Assembly (NCBI GenBank): GCA_009776305.1
Contig: WRLY01000001.1
Coordinates: 1 to 64,000, forward strand
Source of the DNA: Oscillospiraceae bacterium
Lineage (GTDB): Bacteria; Bacillota; Clostridia; Oscillospirales; Ruminococcaceae
Direction of reading: 5' to 3'
DNA length: 64,000 nucleotides
Below are positions 59,017 through 64,000 of this stretch, piece by piece. Within the stretch, counting starts at the first letter, position 1. Each line of letters opens with the position of its first letter. The notes under the pieces were generated by a model, which was not told the origin of the DNA, did not search any database, and worked only from the letters and a program-made list of their open reading frames with translations. The translations under genes and the position numbers were made by a program.

Positions 59017-60063
59017 ATGAATTATGAAGAACTTACCAAACTTTCCGCGCAGGAGAAAAAACTAGAAAAAGCACAAGAACAAGAAAAAAACGTGAAAAAT
59101 AAAGGCGCCGCACAAGCCAAAAGCGCATTAGCGAGCTATATCCAGACTGACGATGAACAACTTACACTACCAATAGAGCGTTTACAGCCCTATCGCGACC
59201 ACCCCTTTAAACTATACACCGGGGAAAGGTTTGACGCTCTTGTCGAAAGTATCAAGGCTTTGGGCGTCGTCATGCCTGTTATTGTAAGAGCGCTTGGAAA
59301 TTCCAAGTACGAAATTTTAAGCGGACACAACCGTGTTAACGCCGCTAAAACCGCCGGACTTGATGAAGTGCCGGCGGTTTTAAAAGAGGATTTAAACGAC
59401 GAGGACGCGGCGCTGATTGTCACCGAAACGAATTTAATTCAGCGTTCATTTTCGGATTTATCGCACAGCGAAAGGGCGGTTGCGCTTAAAACGCACATGA
59501 GCGCGATTAAAGCGCAGGGCAAAAGAAGCGATATAATTAACGAGGTAAACTCGCTCTTAAATGTCGATGAAAACAGGGGATATCCAACTTCAGGACTATT
59601 AGTCCCGAAGTTGGAATCAAGAGATAAAGCGGCTGAAAAATACGGTTTAGACGCGCGGAGCGTAAGCAGATATTTAAGGCTTGCAGAACTTGAAGAACAT
59701 ATTTTAAAGCGTGTTGATAACGGCGAAATCGGACTTTACCCTGCTGTTTCCCTCTCGTATCTCACCGCCGAAGAACAAAAAGAGCTTGATTCGTTTTTCG
59801 GCAATGCCGCGTATAAAAAAATCGACATGAAAAAAGCGGAATTATTACGCGAGCTTTCCGCCAATAAAAAACTGACTGCAGATAAAATGGTGGCAGTTTT
59901 GTCGGGCAAATACAACAAAAAACCTAAACCCAAGACTCCTCCGCCCCTAAAAATCAAGCATACGGTTTATTCAAAGTATTTTGATGACAGCGTTTCCGCA
60001 GAGGAGCGGGAGAATATTATTGATAAGGCGTTGGAGCTTTATTTTTCACAAACGGGAGAATAA
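59017..60063 (+). CDS. parB: ParB-family partition protein
   Basis: The 348-residue product has the ParB/Srx N-terminal domain (LPIERLQPYRDHPFKLY and SGHNRVNAA, about 50-110), a HTH domain near residue 200 (KYGLDARSVSRYLRLAEL), and a C-terminal region to 348. A 31-bp palindrome in the gene codes for GYPTSGLLVPKLES (about residues 188-201), which looks like an insertion in the linker before the HTH. It follows parA by 21 bp. Confidence 0.93.
   Translation: MNYEELTKLSAQEKKLEKAQEQEKNVKNKGAAQAKSALASYIQTDDEQLTLPIERLQPYRDHPFKLYTGERFDALVESIKALGVVMPVIVRALGNSKYEILSGHNRVNAAKTAGLDEVPAVLKEDLNDEDAALIVTETNLIQRSFSDLSHSERAVALKTHMSAIKAQGKRSDIINEVNSLLNVDENRGYPTSGLLVPKLESRDKAAEKYGLDARSVSRYLRLAELEEHILKRVDNGEIGLYPAVSLSYLTAEEQKELDSFFGNAAYKKIDMKKAELLRELSANKKLTADKMVAVLSGKYNKKPKPKTPPPLKIKHTVYSKYFDDSVSAEERENIIDKALELYFSQTGE
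59584..59614. repeat. 31-bp palindrome in parB, candidate centromere site
   Basis: CCAACTTC-A-GGACTA-T-TAGTCC-C-GAAGTTGG: 15-nt arms with one mismatch. Its reverse complement shares 21 consecutive bases with the palindrome at 61717-61743. Confidence 0.8.
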
Positions 60064-60066
60064 GCA

Positions 60067-61131
60067 ATGGGTAAATACACCGACGAGCAATGGAAAGTAA
60101 TCACAAACGCAAATTGCGTCAATACTGCTTTAGCGTTAGGATTTCAAATTGATGAAAACTGTAAGGATAAGAAAGCGTTTCACATTAAAGACAATGGCGG
60201 GTTTTATGTTTGGAAAAACGGTAGCGGATTTTTACAATTCAGCTCCGGAGATAAAGGCAGAGCGGTTGACCTTGTTATGAAAACGCTGGGAATCAAATAC
60301 GGCGAGGCGCTTGACTGGATTAACGGCAATGTTTTAAATGGCGAATTCAAGACGCAACAGCAAACTTATTTCACAGATTCGCATAAAACGCAGGAAAAAG
60401 CGGATTTCAAATTACCGGAAAAGACAAGACCCTCTAACGCTTACGCCTATCTGCTTCAGCGTCGCGGTTTGGATAAAGAAATAGTGTCCGCTCTTTTTAA
60501 CGAAGGCAGTATTTTTCAGGATTCAAAAAACCGAAATGTCTGTTTTGTTGGTTTTGATAAGCAAGGCGAAGCAAAATATTGCGCTATGCGCGGCACGGGT
60601 GACGCCCAATATCGTGGAGAGGCGAGCGGCTCCGATAAGAGATTCGGCTTTGCAATCAACGGTAATTCAAGTGTTTTGAAAATATTTGAAAGCCCAATAG
60701 AAGCTCTAAGTCACGCTACACTTGCGAAAATGTCAGGTAAAGATTGGAAAGCAGACACCCGCCTAAGCTTAGGCGGGTGCGTTACTTTGGCGCTTGAGCA
60801 ACATTTGGCAGACCGCCCCGGGTATAGTGAAATTTGGATTTGCCTCAACAACGATGAAGCAGGGATAAAAACCGCAAACCGAATCAAAGAGATGTTTGGC
60901 GATGAATACAATTTAAAAATAAAGCTTCCGCGCAATAAGGATTTTAACGATGACCTTATCGAAGCCAAAAGCTTGATGAACGAGCGCGGTTGTGCGTTTC
61001 AAGTCGTTTTAAACTCTTGGAAAACAGGTGAACCTATCGGGAGCAATAATCAACTGTCGGCGAAATGCGTAGAGTTGACAGCAGAACAAACTTTTTCACG
61101 AAGATTCAAAAACTACTCCTCCTGTCTCTAA
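60067..61131 (+). CDS. DUF3991/TOPRIM-domain protein
   Basis: The 354-residue product has the DUF3991-type N-terminus with GSGFLQFSSGDKGRAVDLVMK (given in part, about 55-75), and a TOPRIM-like domain with LKIFESPIEALSH (Glu, about 200) and EIWICLNNDEAGIKTANRI (DxD-like NND, about 255). Such primase-like proteins are common on mobilisable elements and plasmids beside relaxases. Starts 3 bp after parB, so it is in the same operon. Confidence 0.88.
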   Translation: MGKYTDEQWKVITNANCVNTALALGFQIDENCKDKKAFHIKDNGGFYVWKNGSGFLQFSSGDKGRAVDLVMKTLGIKYGEALDWINGNVLNGEFKTQQQTYFTDSHKTQEKADFKLPEKTRPSNAYAYLLQRRGLDKEIVSALFNEGSIFQDSKNRNVCFVGFDKQGEAKYCAMRGTGDAQYRGEASGSDKRFGFAINGNSSVLKIFESPIEALSHATLAKMSGKDWKADTRLSLGGCVTLALEQHLADRPGYSEIWICLNNDEAGIKTANRIKEMFGDEYNLKIKLPRNKDFNDDLIEAKSLMNERGCAFQVVLNSWKTGEPIGSNNQLSAKCVELTAEQTFSRRFKNYSSCL

Positions 61132-61480
61132 AAGCCGAGGAAAACTCTGCGGAGTTTTCTCCCGTCTTTTCTTTCCTTGGTGAAACTTTTTAACTCGTTC
61201 TTCTGCTCCGTCTGCCCGTCACGCCGAGAAAAACAAAAAATTTCGCCATTGCTAATTATAAATATAAGAACTGTTTTTAAGAAGTGTTCTTAAAAGACGC
61301 ATATTTTTCCGAAATTTTTGTTTTTTCCCGTCTGACTTCCTATTCAACTGTAATAGATTGCAACAGGACTATATTTTATTTTATAAATAAAAGGATGTAA
61401 TTCATTTTTAAAACTGCAGAGGACATCTCCCTCGATTTTTCTTTCGTTATTCCAGAAGGGTGTTTTAGGGGATTCCGAAT

Positions 61481-61625
61481 CCGCGAGCGTAGCGAGCGGG
61501 GTGCTGAGGGCAAGAATAGAGGGGTGACCCCCTCTACAAAACAGCTTGAAGCCAAAGGCTTCAACGGGGGTTCTCGGAAGCACCGCTTCCGCAAACGGGG
61601 TTCTCTCCGCGCTCAGCGCGTTTTT
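61481..61625. repeat. Array of five hairpins
   Basis: In order: CGCGAGCGTAGCGAGCG palindrome-like (61482-61498); AGAGGGG/CCCCTCT (61518-61535); TTGAAGCC/GGCTTCAA (61546-61564); CGGAAGC/GCTTCCG (61575-61591); CGCGCT/AGCGCG with TTTTT after it (61608-61625). CGGGGTTCTC-like direct repeats lie between them. Confidence 0.75.
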
Positions 61626-61716
61626 ACGGCGGAAACGCGATAAAAAGAGGCACAGAAATTTGAATTTATAACGGCAAAAAATCGCTCTCAAACTCCGATA
61701 AATACAAGGATAGTTC

Positions 61717-61743
61717 AACTTCGGGACTAATAGTCCATAAGTT
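61717..61743. repeat. 27-bp palindrome before mobilisation genes, candidate centromere site
   Basis: AACTT-CG-GGACTA-A-TAGTCC-AT-AAGTT. Shares CAACTTCGGGACTAATAGTCC with the reverse complement of the palindrome in parB; 52 bp before the relaxosome gene. Confidence 0.8.
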
Positions 61744-61794
61744 AAATTAAAGGTAAAACCAGCGGTAATTTAAATTACAAGGTAGGTATAAATT

Positions 61795-62253
61795 ATGGAT
61801 AAGAAAACTACTCACAAATTTTCTGTAACATTATCAGACAGAACGTTTGAAAACCTTAAAAAACTTGCGGCGAGCAAACATATTACTCAGTCCGAGCTTA
61901 TACGCAGGTTGGTAAATAAAGGACTATCGCTTGAGTCTTATGCAAATGAACAGGATTTAATACAAGGGTATATCCGCGAAGCAGTAGATGCCTCTATAGG
62001 CAATTCTACGGACAGATTAATCAGATTGCAATTAAAGGCAACGCAATCAGCGGCGATATGTATGTATGCCTGTATCAGCGTTTTATCGGACTCTTGCGCT
62101 GATGAAGCGGATTTTGAAAACCTTCTTGCTAATGCTATAAGGCAGGCGCACATTTACATGAAACAAAAAGAACTTCCATTTGAAGACTATGTTTCCCAAG
62201 CGAAAAAATTTCACGGTTTTGCAAGAGAGATAAAAAATATAAATGATATGTAG
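61795..62253 (+). CDS. Relaxosome protein with ribbon-helix-helix domain (MobC-like)
   Basis: The 152-residue product has an N-terminal ribbon-helix-helix motif (KFSVTLSDRTFENLKKLAA then ITQSELIRRLVNKGL, about 8-43) and a helical C-terminal part. It lies 8 bp before the relaxase gene, the place of MobC-type accessory proteins that open oriT. Confidence 0.82.
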   Translation: MDKKTTHKFSVTLSDRTFENLKKLAASKHITQSELIRRLVNKGLSLESYANEQDLIQGYIREAVDASIGNSTDRLIRLQLKATQSAAICMYACISVLSDSCADEADFENLLANAIRQAHIYMKQKELPFEDYVSQAKKFHGFAREIKNINDM

Positions 62254-62261
62254 GTTAATTT

Positions 62262-63482
62262 ATGGCACTTTTAATTTACAAGCAGTGGCACAGACAGCCG
62301 AATATTAAAAATACACCAGCAAGTAACGCGGCGCATGTTAAATATATAGGCGAACGCTCCCATGTAATGAAATCCGAAAATTGTGAAAACGGGCTTTTCG
62401 GCGTGTTTGATGAACAAAGATTCGGTTATAAAATTGACATGGACAGGGCGATGAAATATGTCCGAAAGCTTTCCGAAAACGGACATACGATTTTCAGAAG
62501 CATGGTATCGTTTACACCGGAAATCGCGCAAACATTACATCTTGAGGATAAACGTAGCTTTGAGTATTATATTAAATCCCACATATACAGCATGTCAAAA
62601 CATAACGGAATAGAAACAAAAAATTTTGAATATTTGGCGGCTGTGCATGACAAAGAGGGGCAACCGCACTTTCATGTTGTATTTTGGGATAAAGCACAGG
62701 AAGTCGGCAAGAATTTCGTAAACCCTCTTATCGGCGACAAAATCAGAAACGAATTGGAGGAACGCGCCGCCAAAGAAATTATATCGGAGTTCCCCGAAGG
62801 CTATTTTCAGAATTGGGAAACAAACGATAATGTCCGACGCACTTTAATCAAGAATTCATTTAAAAACGCATTTAGCGAGGAATATAAAATCCAAAAGTCT
62901 TCAGCGGAAAACATATCTGACATTTTAGGAAAAAATTTAACCGGAGAAACCAATTTCCCCGCTTTAATAGCGGAACAATTTAATTTGTTACTTAAAAACC
63001 GACCGCGAACAGGCAGAAATTATTATTCATTTATGTCTCGAGAATACAAATTGAAATTAAATAAATTTACGAATATATTAATTGAAAGCAATCCGTCCTT
63101 AAAAGCGGAATATGACCGAATGATGTCAAGCCATGAAACAATCGCGTTTGCACTTAACAGTGGTAGTACTAATTACGGCAAGTTGAACATAGCCACATAT
63201 TTAGGAAAAATGCAGGACAAGTTTTACGCAAAAGCGGGGAATAAAATATTGCGCGAATTAAAAAATACTTCACAGGTCAAGGATAAGAATTGTAAAAATC
63301 ACGCTAAGTTTGATGAAAACAAAATGGCAAATCAAATTTTAAGATTATTAAAATCTCTTACCCCGCGTGAAGATACGCCCCATCTGCCCGAAACCGACGC
63401 CTATCTGAAAAACGCTGATTTATCAAAAACGGCGCTGAAAGACGCCATACAAGAAAAACAGGATAAGGGACATGAAATGTAA
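62262..63482 (+). CDS. Relaxase, MobL/MobP type
   Basis: The 406-residue product has MALLIYKQWHRQPN at the start, a candidate catalytic Tyr early in the domain, and the metal triad region HDKEGQPHFHVVFWDKAQEVG (given in part, about residues 127-146; HxH), as in MobL/MobP3 relaxases of Firmicutes elements. It should nick oriT, perhaps in the hairpin-rich region upstream. It ends in a basic tail. Confidence 0.88.
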   Translation: MALLIYKQWHRQPNIKNTPASNAAHVKYIGERSHVMKSENCENGLFGVFDEQRFGYKIDMDRAMKYVRKLSENGHTIFRSMVSFTPEIAQTLHLEDKRSFEYYIKSHIYSMSKHNGIETKNFEYLAAVHDKEGQPHFHVVFWDKAQEVGKNFVNPLIGDKIRNELEERAAKEIISEFPEGYFQNWETNDNVRRTLIKNSFKNAFSEEYKIQKSSAENISDILGKNLTGETNFPALIAEQFNLLLKNRPRTGRNYYSFMSREYKLKLNKFTNILIESNPSLKAEYDRMMSSHETIAFALNSGSTNYGKLNIATYLGKMQDKFYAKAGNKILRELKNTSQVKDKNCKNHAKFDENKMANQILRLLKSLTPREDTPHLPETDAYLKNADLSKTALKDAIQEKQDKGHEM

Positions 63483-63505
63483 AAAAGGACGGAGGAATTA
63501 AAAAT

Positions 63506-64000
63506 TTGAGTTTCAGCGATAACTTAAATGCATACATATTAAATCCCCAAAACAGGCATAGCCCGATAGACGTTTGCGAAACGCCTAACGCCCTGCTCAC
63601 GATTGGAGCAAAGCCGCTCCCCGTGGTTATGAATCCAAACGATATTGATAAGTGCCTTGCGGGGCAGACGGCGAACAAAAATAAAAACTCCCATGACTTG
63701 ACAACTAAGGAGTTGGGAACGTTGCCTGAATTGCTTGAAAATCCTGCAATGGTTTTGAAAGACCCGAAAACCAATAATATAACGGTAGTTACCGATATGT
63801 TTGATAAAATCGGTAATCCATTTGTTATCGGTGTAGAATTAAATCGAGCGCAAGACGAATATTTCGTAAACCGCGTTGCGACAATGCACGGTAGAGAGCG
63901 GGCATTTGAAAGCTTTATAGCTAAGAACGGAAAAAAAGTGCAGGGCTTTGTTCCAAGAATGATAACAGAGGGAAACTTACTCGCAATAAACATAGAAAAA
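63506..64000 (+). CDS. MuF-C-like domain protein (partial, runs off window)
   Basis: Starts at TTG 63506, 10 nt after GGAGG; 165 codons are visible and open at the right edge. The segment from about residue 60 (LTTKELGTLPELLENPAMVLK, in part; ITVVTDMFDKIGNPFVIGVEL; YFVNRVATMHGRER) matches the pattern of the C-terminal domain of phage MuF proteins, a BECR-fold group with predicted RNase toxins. In front of it are about 50 residues without a recognised domain. Confidence 0.75.
   Translation, partial: MSFSDNLNAYILNPQNRHSPIDVCETPNALLTIGAKPLPVVMNPNDIDKCLAGQTANKNKNSHDLTTKELGTLPELLENPAMVLKDPKTNNITVVTDMFDKIGNPFVIGVELNRAQDEYFVNRVATMHGRERAFESFIAKNGKKVQGFVPRMITEGNLLAINIEK

Larger units (their letters stand above)
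61132..61794. other. Intergenic region rich in hairpins, no gene seen
   Basis: 663 bp without a believable gene; the open frames on the minus strand lack ribosome sites and cross the hairpins. It holds a stem TTTTAAGAA/TTCTTAAAA (61275-61295), an array of hairpins (61481-61625) and the palindrome at 61717-61743. This is a good place for oriT or a replication origin of the element. Confidence 0.65.
56463..64000. mobile_element. Element B: mobilisable element with ParAB and relaxase (right end outside window)
   Basis: Begins at the loss of cotJC homology near 56463 and runs past the right edge. It has a large serine recombinase at its left end, parA, parB, a DUF3991/TOPRIM gene, a relaxosome gene, a MobL/MobP-type relaxase and further cargo. 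No type IV secretion genes appear in this part. The partition genes suggest a circular, perhaps replicating, stage. Confidence 0.82.

Noticed and set aside
61344-61718. Minus-strand open frames in the hairpin region of element B
   Set aside because: No ribosome site, odd composition, and they run through the hairpin array.
63358-63993. Minus-strand 211-codon open frame at the right edge
   Set aside because: It is antisense to the relaxase end and the MuF-C-like gene, which has a good ribosome site and family-like sequence.

Overview
The window looks like a chromosome segment of an uncultured, spore-lineage member of the Clostridia (Firmicutes), probably near the Oscillospirales. The evidence is gene order (ylxM-ffh-rpsP-khpA-secDF; mraZ-rsmH-ftsL-PBP-murE-mraY-ftsW-murG-murA-divIB-ftsZ), a low-GC Gram-positive signal style (strong AGGAGG-type ribosome sites, TTGACA-N17-TATAAT promoters), the 16S rRNA 5' sequence, a PASTA-type PBP, a meso-DAP type MurE and a cotJC spore-coat gene. 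Nothing here fixes the genus.

Layout. 1-1080: 5' part of a 16S rRNA gene (minus strand, with a large helix-6/V1 insertion), its leader and promoter. 1150-7401: one long minus-strand operon ylxM-ffh-rpsP-khpA-secD-secF-TIM-barrel gene-nrdR. 7609-12239: plus-strand genes for an EF-G-like factor, L13, S9 and an HTH membrane-repeat protein. 12303-15701: two unrecognised minus-strand genes. 16040-30033: the cell division and cell wall cluster, starting at a promoter followed by four 10-bp-spaced MraZ boxes. 30166-35189: a tightly coupled pair, a GHKL ATPase and a degenerate SNF2-like helicase. 35282-44612: a secreted Ig-like protein, a glycolytic cluster (pgk, tpiA, gpmI) with PilZ, lipase and small genes, then DegV, TrmL and a pyridoxal kinase. 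44714-49820: tRNA-Trp, a lipoprotein hydrolase and a carbohydrate ABC importer without its ATPase.

49959 to the right edge is accessory DNA built into one gene, cotJC (manganese-catalase-like spore coat protein). Its 3' piece is at 49959-50134, its middle piece at 56126 to about 56460, and its 5' piece must lie beyond 64000. Element A (50131-56125, about 6.0 kb) has a large serine recombinase, a small gene coupled to it, an orphan methyltransferase, an SprT-like protease, an XRE regulator and two small Cys/His proteins. Joining its ends at a shared TCTG restores the cotJC frame and family sequence exactly. Element B starts near 56463, runs off the window, and carries a second large serine recombinase, ParA/ParB, a DUF3991/TOPRIM protein, a relaxosome protein, a MobL/MobP-type relaxase and the start of a MuF-C-like protein. 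The arrangement resembles the elements that interrupt sporulation genes (skin in sigK, SP-beta in spsM), but with two elements in one gene.

A second unexpected signal is a dispersed repeat of about 75 bp placed directly before genes (secF, khpA, the HTH gene in tandem, and rsmH). It carries a hairpin whose arms covary, a ribosome site, and in four copies a 23-25 codon micro-ORF beginning MKK..SIRGKIF-like whose stop abuts or overlaps the next start codon.
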